This document shows, piece after piece, positions 8,319 to 17,047 of a stretch of 64,000 nucleotides of DNA; position 1 is the first letter of the stretch; the number at the start of each line of letters is the position of its first letter. Location of the stretch: assembly GCA_964442495.1 (NCBI GenBank), contig CAYTZN010000003.1, positions 1 to 64,000 on the forward strand, written 5' to 3'. A program made the translations under genes and the position numbers. The notes below the pieces were generated by a model that searched no databases, was not told where the DNA came from, and was given only the letters and a program-made list of their open reading frames with translations. This stretch comes from CAYTZN01 sp964442495. Lineage in GTDB: Bacteria > Pseudomonadota > Gammaproteobacteria > Legionellales > Legionellaceae.

Positions 8319-9461
8319 ATGAAAACCGCATTAATCACTGGAATTACAGGTCAAGATGGAGCGTATTTGGCTTCTCATCTATTGGAAATAGGGTATATCG
8401 TTCATGGTATAAAGCGACGAGCTTCGAGCTTTAATACTCAACGAGTCGATCCTATATACAAAGATAGACATGAGAAAGGCGCGTAGTTATTCCTTCATTA
8501 TGGTGATTTGACAGATAGTTCCAACCTTATTCGTATTATTCAACATACTCAGCCAGATGAGATTTACAATTTAGCTGCGATGAGCCATGTTCATGTTAGT
8601 TTTGAAATCCCTGAATACACAGGTGATACAGATGCGTTAGGAGCTTTGCGTGTACTTGAAGCGGTTCGATTACTAGGCATGACTGAAAAGACAAAAATCT
8701 ATCAAGCATCTACCAGTGAGTTGTATGGCAAGGTTCAAGAAGTTCCTCAGCGCGAAACAACGCCATTTTATCCTAGAAGTCCCTATGCCATTGCCAAGCT
8801 TTATGCCTATTGGATGATGGTAAATTATAGAGAAGCATATAATATGTTTGCTTGTAATGGAATTTTATTTAACCACGAATCTCCATTACGTGGTGAAAAT
8901 TTTGTTACGAGAAAAATCACTCGTGCTGTAGCTAAAATTGCTTACAATATGCAAGATAAATTATATCTTGGAAATTTAAATGCAGAACGGGATTGGGGGC
9001 ATGCAAAAGATTATGTCCATGCAATGTATCTCATGTTACAACACGAAAAACCAGATGATTTTGTAATTGCTACTGGGGTGGTAAAGACAGTAAGAGAATT
9101 TGTAATTTATGCTTTTTTGCAAATTGGAATTACTCTTGGATTCTATGGATCTGCTATTAATGAACGTGGAGTAATTGAACGTATTGAAGAGGATTTATTT
9201 TTTGAAAAGGTTGGGTTTCCTTCCAACCATCTTCATGTTGGGCAAGAGTGTGTGATTGTTGATTCCGAATATTTTCGTCCAGCAGAGGTTGATAAATTAT
9301 GTGGTGATGCCTCAAAAGCAAGAAAAACATTAAATTGGGTTCCATCATACAATTTTCAACAAATCGTTTCAGAAATGGTTTCTAGCGATCTTGCTCTTTT
9401 CAGTAAGGGCAAAAGCTTAATTGACAGTGGCTTTCAATTGCCGCTAGCTTACGAGTTGTAA
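8319..9461 (+). pseudogene. gmd: GDP-mannose 4,6-dehydratase broken by one in-frame amber codon
   Basis: Gmd converts GDP-mannose to GDP-4-keto-6-deoxymannose. The frame starts at ATG 8319 (MKTALITGITGQDGAYLA, NADP-binding), runs to TAG at 8484-8486, and continues in the same frame to 9461. Around the break the text is HEKGA-stop-LFLHYGDLTDSSN. In normal Gmd proteins a sense codon, often Arg, sits there. Everything else looks intact: QASTSELYG, the SPYAIAK catalytic Tyr/Lys, CNGILFNHESP, RDWGHAKDYV and YFRPAEVD. Total length would be about 380 residues, near normal. A restart inside the gene at 8508 would lack the cofactor domain. This is either a very recent pseudogene or a base-call error. 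Confidence 0.85.
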
Positions 9462-9463
9462 CG

Positions 9464-10189
9464 ATGCAGCCGAATTTTATTTCTATAGTTCTACCTTGTT
9501 TCAATGAAAAATGTAACGTGGTTCCCCTTATTCATGAAATAAGAGAAGTACTAATTAATCAACCCCATGAAATTATTGTAGTAGATGATAATAGTCCTGA
9601 TGGTACTTTTCAGGCGGTAGTAGATCTTGATTTTTCTAATGTAAAAGCAATTCTACGCGTCACAGATCCTAGCTTTGCAAAATCTATTCGAACAGGAATA
9701 GAAGCAAGTGTTGGCAATATCATTCTTATAATGGATAGTGATTTTAATCATGAGCCAAGTTATTTACCAATAATGGTGGCAAATTGCCAATTTTATGACG
9801 TTGTCTCCGGTTCGCGTTTTGTCTATGGTGGCAGCATGGGTTCTAAATTTAGACATATATGCAGTTGGATTTTCAATATTTTTGTAAGAATATTAACTAG
9901 ACGACTCGTAACAGATAGTTTGTTTGGTTTTATTGCCATTCGGCGAGAGGTTTTAGCACAAGTAGATTTCGATGCTATTTTTTGGGGATATGGGGATTAC
10001 TGCATTCGATTAATGTATTACTTACAAGAGAAATCCTTTACTATTTTGCAAATCCCAGTTGTACTCGGACAAAGAAAATATGGTGAAGGTAATAAAAAAT
10101 TGATTAAAACTCTTTTTAGCTACCTTAAAGCAACATTACACCTCGTATTTATTTCCAAAAAGGATTCTAAAATATGTTCAACACAATAG
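9464..10189 (+). CDS. Glycosyltransferase family 2, dolichyl-phosphate-mannose-synthase type
   Basis: A 241-residue GT-A enzyme beginning ISIVLPCFNEK. VVDDNSPDGT lies near residue 40 and the metal-binding pair is in LIMDSDFNHEP (Asp91, Asp93). This is the DPM1-like class that moves a sugar from a nucleotide to polyprenyl phosphate. The usual C-terminal membrane anchor is absent, as in the short DPM1 form. It begins 2 bases after gmd and overlaps the next gene by 16 bases, so it is in the same transcript. A polyprenyl-phosphate sugar made here could feed the GT-C-like membrane protein at 14223. Confidence 0.82.
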   Translation: MQPNFISIVLPCFNEKCNVVPLIHEIREVLINQPHEIIVVDDNSPDGTFQAVVDLDFSNVKAILRVTDPSFAKSIRTGIEASVGNIILIMDSDFNHEPSYLPIMVANCQFYDVVSGSRFVYGGSMGSKFRHICSWIFNIFVRILTRRLVTDSLFGFIAIRREVLAQVDFDAIFWGYGDYCIRLMYYLQEKSFTILQIPVVLGQRKYGEGNKKLIKTLFSYLKATLHLVFISKKDSKICSTQ

Positions 10190-11418
10190 AAAACTGTAGA
10201 ATTTGTGGAAATAAGCAGTTGGTAGAAATTCTAGATCTTGGTTATCAATCTCTAACCGGAGTTTTTCACGCACCTCTAGAGACTATTGATAGAGCGCCAT
10301 TGGTTCTTGTTAAGTGTTTTGATGAGGATTCATCAAAGTGTTGTGGTTTGGTTCAATTGCAACATACTTATGAGTTAAGCAAAATGTATGGTGAACATTA
10401 CGGGTATCGCTCTAGTTTAAATTCTTCAATGGTTGATCACCTTCATAGAACTGTAAAGGATATATTGGGATACAATTCATCTCTTAAAGTTGATGATCTG
10501 ATTATTGATATTGGTAGTAATGATGGAACAACCCTGAATAGTTACCCAGATACAGGGGCTACATTGGTAGGTATCGATCCTACAGCCAAATATTTTAGAA
10601 AATATTATAAAAAACATATTAATATTATTGATGATTTCTTTTCAGCAAAAAAAATAAGAGAGTTGTTTCCAGAGAAAAAAGCTAAAATCATTACGTCATT
10701 CTCAATGTTCTATGATTTAGAGGCTCCCCAATCTTTTACCAATGAAGTTGCCGATTTACTTGATGATGAGGGTATTTGGGTTTTAGAACAAAGTTATTTA
10801 CCATTAATGTTAAAGAATAATTCCTTTGATACTATTTGTCATGAACATTTAGAGTATTATTCTCTTAACCAAATTCAATGGATGTTTGAAAAAGCAAATC
10901 TTAAAATAATAGATGTTCGTTTTAACTTGGTAAATGGTGGGAGTTTTTGTGTCTTTGCAGCCAAGAAATCAAGTGCATATCCTATTAATAGATCAGTAAT
11001 TGATAAAATATATGCTGAAGAAAATGAAATGCAACTATCTACGATGAAGCCTTTTAACGAATTTTGCGATAGAGTTGAACAACTTAGAAAACAATTGATT
11101 GATAAGTTAAGCCTGATTAATAAGTCAGGGAAAACAGTTTATGGTTTAGGTGCCTCAACAAAAGGTAATGTTTTATTACAATATTACAATTTAGATTCGA
11201 GTCACATAAAAGCAATTGGTGAAGTGAATTCAGATAAATTTGGCAAAGTGACCCCGGGGTCATTAATACTTATAGAAGATGAACAATTAATATTAGAAAA
11301 AAAACCGGATTATTTATTAGTGCTCCCTTGGCATTTTAAGTCATTTTTTCAGGATAATGCTCGATTTAAACATACTAAATTGATTTTCCCTTTACCCGCT
11401 GTTGAGGAAATATCATGA
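10174..11418 (+). CDS. Zinc-knuckle SAM-dependent sugar C-methyltransferase
   Basis: The 414 residues match the three-part layout of NDP-hexose C-methyltransferases. First comes an N-terminal zinc-binding region (Cys8/Cys11, with further cysteines in CFDEDSSKCCG). A SAM-binding domain follows (LIIDIGSNDGTT, near residue 108), with CHEHLEYYS as catalytic region. A C-terminal Rossmann-like part ends it (VYGLGASTKGNVLLQYY). TylCIII-type enzymes of this layout put a methyl branch on C3 of a 4-keto-6-deoxy sugar. The ATG is preceded by AAAGGA and lies within the end of the upstream gene. Placed after gmd and before a DegT aminotransferase, it suggests a branched amino-deoxy sugar. Confidence 0.8.
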   Translation: MFNTIENCRICGNKQLVEILDLGYQSLTGVFHAPLETIDRAPLVLVKCFDEDSSKCCGLVQLQHTYELSKMYGEHYGYRSSLNSSMVDHLHRTVKDILGYNSSLKVDDLIIDIGSNDGTTLNSYPDTGATLVGIDPTAKYFRKYYKKHINIIDDFFSAKKIRELFPEKKAKIITSFSMFYDLEAPQSFTNEVADLLDDEGIWVLEQSYLPLMLKNNSFDTICHEHLEYYSLNQIQWMFEKANLKIIDVRFNLVNGGSFCVFAAKKSSAYPINRSVIDKIYAEENEMQLSTMKPFNEFCDRVEQLRKQLIDKLSLINKSGKTVYGLGASTKGNVLLQYYNLDSSHIKAIGEVNSDKFGKVTPGSLILIEDEQLILEKKPDYLLVLPWHFKSFFQDNARFKHTKLIFPLPAVEEIS

Positions 11419-12515
11419 TTCCATGGTTTAAGCCAAAATATTGGGGTAATGAAAAGCTATATGTTTTGGATGCTTTGGATTCTGGTTGGATTTCTGGTGG
11501 GGAATACATAAGAAAATTTGAATCTAGTTTTGCATCTATTCATGGCTCTCAAGGAGCCGTCACCGTATCTAACGGAACCACAGCATTATATCTTGCCTTA
11601 TTATCATTAAATATTGGTCCTGGTGATGAAGTAATTATTCCTGGGTATACCTTTGCCGCACCTGCGAACATGGTTATTGCTTCAGGTGCTAAACCAGTAT
11701 TTGTTGATGTTGATCAAGATACTTGGCTGCTGGATACTTATTTAATTGAAGAGAAAATCACTAACAAAACAAAAGCCATTCTACCCGTTCACATCTATGG
11801 AAATGTTTGTTCTATGACCGCAGTTAATAATATTGCTAAAAAACATGGTCTTTATGTTATAGAAGATGTAGCTGAAGCAGCTTTCTCAAAACAAAATGAT
11901 CGATATGCAGGAACTTTGGGGGATATAGGTTGTTTTAGTTTTCAGGCTACTAAAACATTGACCATGGGAGAAGGCGGGGCTGTGTTATTTTCTGATAATT
12001 TAATAGAGCAACGAGCAAGAGTTATTAGAAGTCATGGTATGACAGCTGATAGACCTTATTGGCATGTAGACGTAGGCCATAATTTTAGACTCACGAATAT
12101 GCAAGCAGCTTTTGGTTTAGCTCAACTAGAGAAATTAAATGAGATTATTATTCAGAAAAAACGAGTTTATCAGCGTTATGTTAATAATCTTAACTCTATA
12201 AATGGTATTCAAATGCAAAGGATTACTGCAAATACAGAGCCAATTATATGGGCAGTAGCAATACGAATTGATCCTCAGATAGTTGCTATTTCTAGAGATA
12301 AATTGCGAGCAGCACTTACCGCAAAAGGGATTGAAACCAGAGCCGGGTTTTATGCATTTAATGAAATGCCCCTGTATAGTTCAGATGAGTTACCTGTATC
12401 AAGTGTAATTAGTCGTAATCTTATCAGTCTTCCATCTTATCCGGGTCTTGAAGATGACCAGATTGATAAAATTTGTGAAACATTTATAAAAATGGGGATG
12501 AGTTCATATGTTTAA
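11415..12515 (+). CDS. DegT/DnrJ/EryC1-family sugar aminotransferase, perosamine-synthase-like
   Basis: A PLP-dependent enzyme of 366 residues that would aminate a 4-keto sugar nucleotide. The Schiff-base lysine is Lys180 in FSFQATKTLTMGEGG. TVSNGTTALYLAL near residue 50 and VIEDVAEAA near residue 150 are the phosphate and pyridine contacts. The N-terminal stretch MIPWFKPKYWGNEK is like GDP-perosamine synthase. The ATGA overlap with the methyltransferase shows tight coupling. If Gmd worked, its product would be the natural substrate. The alternative is a UDP- or dTDP-4-keto sugar made elsewhere. Confidence 0.82.
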   Translation: MIPWFKPKYWGNEKLYVLDALDSGWISGGEYIRKFESSFASIHGSQGAVTVSNGTTALYLALLSLNIGPGDEVIIPGYTFAAPANMVIASGAKPVFVDVDQDTWLLDTYLIEEKITNKTKAILPVHIYGNVCSMTAVNNIAKKHGLYVIEDVAEAAFSKQNDRYAGTLGDIGCFSFQATKTLTMGEGGAVLFSDNLIEQRARVIRSHGMTADRPYWHVDVGHNFRLTNMQAAFGLAQLEKLNEIIIQKKRVYQRYVNNLNSINGIQMQRITANTEPIIWAVAIRIDPQIVAISRDKLRAALTAKGIETRAGFYAFNEMPLYSSDELPVSSVISRNLISLPSYPGLEDDQIDKICETFIKMGMSSYV

Positions 12516-13311
12516 TGAGAATTTTTTTGAAAACTACCTGAAACTTGCTCCTTTGCCTTTAGCGGTAGAAAGGACTCAAGAGTGTATATTATTATCTAAG
12601 CATAATTTTGAGGGTCCTGTATTAGATATAGGATGTGGTGATGGAATTTTCGCTAATGTTCTTTTTAGTAAAAGTATTGATGTGGGTATTGATCCCAATA
12701 AAAAAGAGCTACAGCGTGCTCAAAAGACCAATAAATATGGTGAGTTAATTGAGTGTTATGGAGATAATATTCCAAAGCCCAATAATAGCTTTAAAACTAT
12801 TTTTAGTAATAGCGTAATGGAGCATATACCTGATATTAAACCAGTATTAAAGGAGTCTTATAGGCTTTTAGATAATGACGGCCGTCTTTATTTAACGCTC
12901 CCTACACAACTATTTGATAAATATACTTTTGGTTATCAACTTTTAAATAAATTAGGAATGAAAAATAAAGGAAATAAATTCTCTAGATTTTTTAATAAGT
13001 TTTGGAGCCATTATCATTATTACGATACAGCTGGTTGGTGTGATCTTTTTAGTGAAATTGGTTTTAAAGTAGAGTTTGAGCAAGAATATGGCAAGAAAAA
13101 CATGTGTATGTTTAATGATTTCATGGCATTATTCTCTTTTCCAAGTTTTTTAACCAGAAAAATTGCAAATACGTGGTTTTGGTCCTCGAAGTGGCGAAGT
13201 AAATATGTAAGCGTACTTGCTCCTTTAGTGCCTTTAAATTTTAAAAACATTGAAGCTCAGCAGGGAGCAGGTGGGCTAATATTCTTTGTTTTGCGCAAAG
13301 ATGATAAATAA
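12508..13311 (+). CDS. SAM-dependent methyltransferase, class I
   Basis: A 267-residue protein with SAM motif I, VLDIGCGDGIFANVL, near residue 38, the acidic motif II within DVGIDPNKKEL, and SNSVMEHIPD as post-motif. This is the Methyltransf_11 type, which methylates O or N atoms of small molecules. It overlaps the aminotransferase by eight bases, so it probably modifies the same sugar or caps the chain. The target atom cannot be read from the sequence. Confidence 0.75.
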   Translation: MFNENFFENYLKLAPLPLAVERTQECILLSKHNFEGPVLDIGCGDGIFANVLFSKSIDVGIDPNKKELQRAQKTNKYGELIECYGDNIPKPNNSFKTIFSNSVMEHIPDIKPVLKESYRLLDNDGRLYLTLPTQLFDKYTFGYQLLNKLGMKNKGNKFSRFFNKFWSHYHYYDTAGWCDLFSEIGFKVEFEQEYGKKNMCMFNDFMALFSFPSFLTRKIANTWFWSSKWRSKYVSVLAPLVPLNFKNIEAQQGAGGLIFFVLRKDDK

Positions 13312-14233
13312 ACGTTTGTTAAAAATACCCAGTATAATTATGGTCAATATTATACTGGGTATTCTTATTGTCAGATGGTTATGGTCTCATGTCGACTTTA
13401 ACTTAATTATTAATGAGTCAATGAGTTTAGATCGGAGCAGTATTGTTCTTTCTGTAATGTTAGGGATGTTGCTCTATTTATTTTATGGATTACGCATGGC
13501 TTTATTATTGGATATTAAGCTCATGTTCAGCACTCAAATCGTAATTATGGGATTTGGATTAAATGCTTGTTTACCCGTTAGATTAGGGGATGTATTTAAA
13601 ATTTTCCTTACAAAGCAGTTTTTTAAGATTGATTTAACAAAAACATCGTTTGCAACTATTATTGAAAAAAGTTTGGATCTGACCGTAATCAGTTTTTTAG
13701 CATTGACTTTTGTTTTTGGTAACACAAAATCTTATATGGGGTTATCTTTACTCATTCTAGTTATAGTTGCTTTATATATGAATTTTAAAAATACTTCAAT
13801 TTTTAAAATTCGCAATCAATTCCTAAAATATTTCATATCTGTAATACAGTTAATGCTTGCAAAAAACAAACACAAATCCATTCTTTTTTGCACTGTCGGT
13901 ATTTGGGGTTTAACTTGGTTGGTTTTTTATATATTTTTTAATATGAATATGATCTCTGGTCATACGTTTACTGTTTTAGATGCTATTACGTTGCTTATTT
14001 TTACAACCTTATCATTATCGATTCCATCTATGCCGGCCAGTATCGGATTATTTGAGTCGGGGATAGTTTATTATTTAACACAACATTTTCATTTTTTAGC
14101 AGAAAAAGCAGTTGCTTACGCATTAGTTTTTCATTTACTAATGGTTTTACCGCAAATAATTTTTACAGTAATTATATTGCTCATCAATATATTTAATTCA
14201 GAAAAACTATGGCCAAATTCAAATGATATTTAA
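13301..14233 (+). CDS. Flippase-like integral membrane protein (UPF0104 / LPG-synthase TM type)
   Basis: About 310 residues with some seven to eight hydrophobic spans. Motifs VKGFGLNACLPVRLGD-like (seen as LNACLPVRLGDVFK) and SIPSMPASIGLFESG are hallmarks of the lysylphosphatidylglycerol-synthase transmembrane family. Members often accompany glycan loci and polyprenyl-phosphate sugar enzymes. ATG 13301 is preferred because the upstream TTG at 13286 adds only five residues. It overlaps the methyltransferase end by 11 bases and the next gene by 11. A role in membrane sugar-lipid handling is an inference. Confidence 0.65.
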   Translation: MINKRLLKIPSIIMVNIILGILIVRWLWSHVDFNLIINESMSLDRSSIVLSVMLGMLLYLFYGLRMALLLDIKLMFSTQIVIMGFGLNACLPVRLGDVFKIFLTKQFFKIDLTKTSFATIIEKSLDLTVISFLALTFVFGNTKSYMGLSLLILVIVALYMNFKNTSIFKIRNQFLKYFISVIQLMLAKNKHKSILFCTVGIWGLTWLVFYIFFNMNMISGHTFTVLDAITLLIFTTLSLSIPSMPASIGLFESGIVYYLTQHFHFLAEKAVAYALVFHLLMVLPQIIFTVIILLINIFNSEKLWPNSNDI

Positions 14234-15971
14234 ATCCTGTAATAATCTATTTTTAATAATCTTAGCGTTGTTAATTAGTGTTTTTTTAAATCAAGACCGT
14301 ATTATTCGTTCTTTTTATAATGATACTAATAAGCATGCAGTGCCTATTGCAAGCAGTCGTACTTTTCTAGGTGATGACTATTATTATTATGTTGCGGCTA
14401 ATGATAGTCTTAAATTGGGTTTAATTTCAAAGGATAAAGTTTACTCAACGAATAATGTATTATTAGGTGGTTTAGCTACTAGTGGATTAATCAACTTATT
14501 ATGCCAAAGCTTAATAAGTTCCTCTGATATTGCCGTGTTAGTTTCAATAATTTTTCAAACTTTTCTTCTTGTACTTGCTACTATATATATATTGAAAACA
14601 ATAGGTAGGCACGAAAATGATGGCGCCACTCTTTGGTTTGGTTTTTGGGCTTTTATTACTTTAATTTTAACCGAATATTTTTTGTTAAATTCTTACGCAG
14701 GTTCAGTGCACGTACGCACACTTTTATCGTATTACCCCAATATTTTACGAGTAGTCAATCCTCAAATGGGTTGGGCATTTGGTCTTTTATATTTTGCCAG
14801 TCTGTTTGTGTTTTCAGTCAGCAATACTCTAATAAGATTTCTTGTTTTGGCTTTTATGTCTGTGGTGTTTAGCTTGTTTTCTCTCAGCTTATGTCTGACA
14901 ATGTTTTTAGCCCTGACGATCTTCTCGATGGCTTATTTTTTTAAAAATAAACGTATAAATTATTTTTATTTCAGTTTAGCGCTATTGCTTCTAATATCTT
15001 TTTTATTTAATTATTTGCAATTGTATGATTTTCAAGCATCGCCAAAGGGGCTGGAAATTGGTACTGGTGTAATAAAAGGAATGGTTTTCAAAGCACATTA
15101 TTTTGTTTTTTTATTATTAATTATACCTATAGCGCATTATTACAAAGACAAGCAATTTCTCATTCTGACCTCCGTACTTATAAGTTCAATTTTTATTGGA
15201 GCTTTTTGTGACACCATACATTTGGGTGACCGTTTATGGATTAGAGGTGCGGCCATATATGTGTGGGTTATGTGTATTATATTGATAAGTAACTGGGTTA
15301 AAGGCAGATTATCCAATAAAATATTACCGGCAACTGGAATTTTACTCCTTTCTATTTGGACATTTTTTTTATTGCCCCATCAATTCAATAATGACTATGG
15401 GTATGTTAACTCAGACAAATGGGTGGTACTAGATTGGGTAAATAGAAATGTTCCTCCTGATTCTGTAATTATGAGTGAAGATTTGGAATTTAGTTTTCTG
15501 CTTCCAATTTATACATTCTCTAAAGCTTTCGTTCCCTTATTTGGTCAATCCAGCATATCGGTAGAAGAAACTGTTAAGCGGTATTATTATACTTTAGACA
15601 AGTATGGGAGTAAGGATCAGCTTGATCGAAATCTAAAAGATTTTAATATCCAAGAAAGCGGTCAAAATTTGCAAATGGTGATTTCCGGGAAGCAGTTAGA
15701 TGATAAAAAATTTGTTCAGAACGCTTTTTTTACTTATCTTATTTATTACCCATATACTAAATTTTCTAAGTCAGCATTTTCCTCTAAAGTACAAGCAGAA
15801 AAATTTTTTTCTGTTTTAGATAAATGGAGTAAGGAGAAATACTCTGCGGAATCTCAACCTGACTATATAATAATTAAGCCCAATCAATTATCCGAATTTG
15901 GTTTAACTAATCAGGTTGTTTTTAAAACCGATAAATATTTATTACTATCTTATAAAAAGATCGCTAAGTAA
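14223..15971 (+). CDS. Large polytopic membrane protein, possibly a GT-C glycosyltransferase
   Basis: The 582 residues comprise about eleven hydrophobic spans (to residue ~390) and a soluble C-terminal domain. An acidic patch in the first outer loop, FLGDDYYYYVAAN, resembles the catalytic Asp/Glu motif of GT-C enzymes. WVVLDWVNRNVPPDSVIMSE at the start of the C-terminal domain resembles the W-x-R-x-N-x-P-P-D-A motif of that group. GT-C enzymes use polyprenyl-phosphate sugars, which the DPM1-like gene at 9464 could supply. The family is not certain, and a polymerase or transporter role is possible. Confidence 0.5.
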   Translation: MIFKSCNNLFLIILALLISVFLNQDRIIRSFYNDTNKHAVPIASSRTFLGDDYYYYVAANDSLKLGLISKDKVYSTNNVLLGGLATSGLINLLCQSLISSSDIAVLVSIIFQTFLLVLATIYILKTIGRHENDGATLWFGFWAFITLILTEYFLLNSYAGSVHVRTLLSYYPNILRVVNPQMGWAFGLLYFASLFVFSVSNTLIRFLVLAFMSVVFSLFSLSLCLTMFLALTIFSMAYFFKNKRINYFYFSLALLLLISFLFNYLQLYDFQASPKGLEIGTGVIKGMVFKAHYFVFLLLIIPIAHYYKDKQFLILTSVLISSIFIGAFCDTIHLGDRLWIRGAAIYVWVMCIILISNWVKGRLSNKILPATGILLLSIWTFFLLPHQFNNDYGYVNSDKWVVLDWVNRNVPPDSVIMSEDLEFSFLLPIYTFSKAFVPLFGQSSISVEETVKRYYYTLDKYGSKDQLDRNLKDFNIQESGQNLQMVISGKQLDDKKFVQNAFFTYLIYYPYTKFSKSAFSSKVQAEKFFSVLDKWSKEKYSAESQPDYIIIKPNQLSEFGLTNQVVFKTDKYLLLSYKKIAK

Positions 15972-15981
15972 GGGTTCTTGA

Positions 15982-16746
15982 ATGGTAAAATTTTACACAG
16001 TCGATTATATATATCGTGCTTTAAAGGGTGAGAATCGTCAAGAAGAAGGTTCAGTTAAAATCTCATTGATAATGTCCCTGTTAATTTCGACTATACAGTT
16101 TTTAATTTTAATTATTTATTGTTTGATGTGGTTTTTTTCTAAAATCCCACTGATAAATTCAATAGTTGAGACGATATGCGTTAATTATGCGAGAGGGAGT
16201 TTGGGATTTTTACTTAGGGGATTATTCTATAAAACGCAACTCAAAAAAATGGGCGTAAATGTCTTTATTGATAAAGGAACATCAATAATAGATCCTTGTT
16301 TTGTGGAAATTGGCTCAAATACATATATTGATACAAATGTGGATATCTATGGGGGCTTATCAGATGCATGTCTAGTTAAAATAGGTAGTTATGTACATAT
16401 AGCTGGCGGATGCATTATTGCTGGAAGAGGCGGAATTGAAATTGGTAATTATACTGGGATAGCTGCGGGCAGCAAAATATATTCGGCAACGCATCATTAT
16501 AAAAATCATGCTAATGAGTTTGTAATAATCTCCCCTCTTGTAGCAAAAGAGCAACAGTTCTTATTAGAAGCTCCCATAATAATTAAAGAGCATGTTTTTA
16601 TAGGATTTAATTGTGTCGTGTTGCCTGGAGTAGTGTTGGAAAGAGGGTGTGTAATAGGCGCTCAAAGTTTGGTAAAATCTAATGTACCTGAATTTGTTAT
16701 TGCGGTGGGTTCTCCATTAAAGATTGTTAATCAGAGACCACGGTAA
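15982..16746 (+). CDS. Membrane-anchored left-handed beta-helix acyltransferase
   Basis: A 254-residue protein with a hydrophobic segment at about residues 27-52, then hexapeptide repeats from about residue 88 to the end (for example VEIGSNTYIDTNV and VCIGAQSLVKS-like turns). It ends with FVIAVGSPLKIV, the typical last coil. TATHHYK-like SATHHYKNH holds the catalytic histidine of the WcaF/NodL type. It probably O-acetylates a sugar of the chain. It starts 10 bases after the large membrane protein. A likely broken second acyltransferase, of a different family, lies just downstream. Confidence 0.75.
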   Translation: MVKFYTVDYIYRALKGENRQEEGSVKISLIMSLLISTIQFLILIIYCLMWFFSKIPLINSIVETICVNYARGSLGFLLRGLFYKTQLKKMGVNVFIDKGTSIIDPCFVEIGSNTYIDTNVDIYGGLSDACLVKIGSYVHIAGGCIIAGRGGIEIGNYTGIAAGSKIYSATHHYKNHANEFVIISPLVAKEQQFLLEAPIIIKEHVFIGFNCVVLPGVVLERGCVIGAQSLVKSNVPEFVIAVGSPLKIVNQRPR

Positions 16747-16762
16747 TCCCCCCTAAAAATAG

Positions 16763-16951
16763 CCGATAATTTCGCCCATTTTGAAGTTGATCATGCATAA
16801 TATCCATGCCTTGTATGTTTCTGAAAAATCGAATTTTTATGCTAATGATGTTGAAAATATTTATTATCGCGATAATAATCATTTGTCTGTTACAGGGGGT
16901 ATTAAAGTGCCTCTTTTGTTTTGTTTAATTAATGAATTATTTTACATTTGA
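16763..16951 (+). pseudogene. C-terminal remnant of an SGNH-domain (OafA-type) acyltransferase
   Basis: A frame open after TAG at 16760-16762 contains ATG 16793 and ends at TGA 16949-16951. The translation includes FYANDVENIYYRDNNHLS followed by VTGG. The pattern D-x-x-HLS is the catalytic Asp/His block at the C-terminus of SGNH domains, as in OafA-like O-antigen acetyltransferases. The rest of such a protein (over 500 residues) is missing, so this is a leftover end. It sits in an otherwise empty 301-base gap before the polymerase gene. Confidence 0.55.
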
Positions 16952-17047
16952 CAAAATCCCATGATGCTTAAGAACTTTTCGTTAATGGATTTTTATCTGA
17001 GAAAGCATTTTTAAAGCTTGGGATCTTGAATATTCTTTAAGGCGTTT

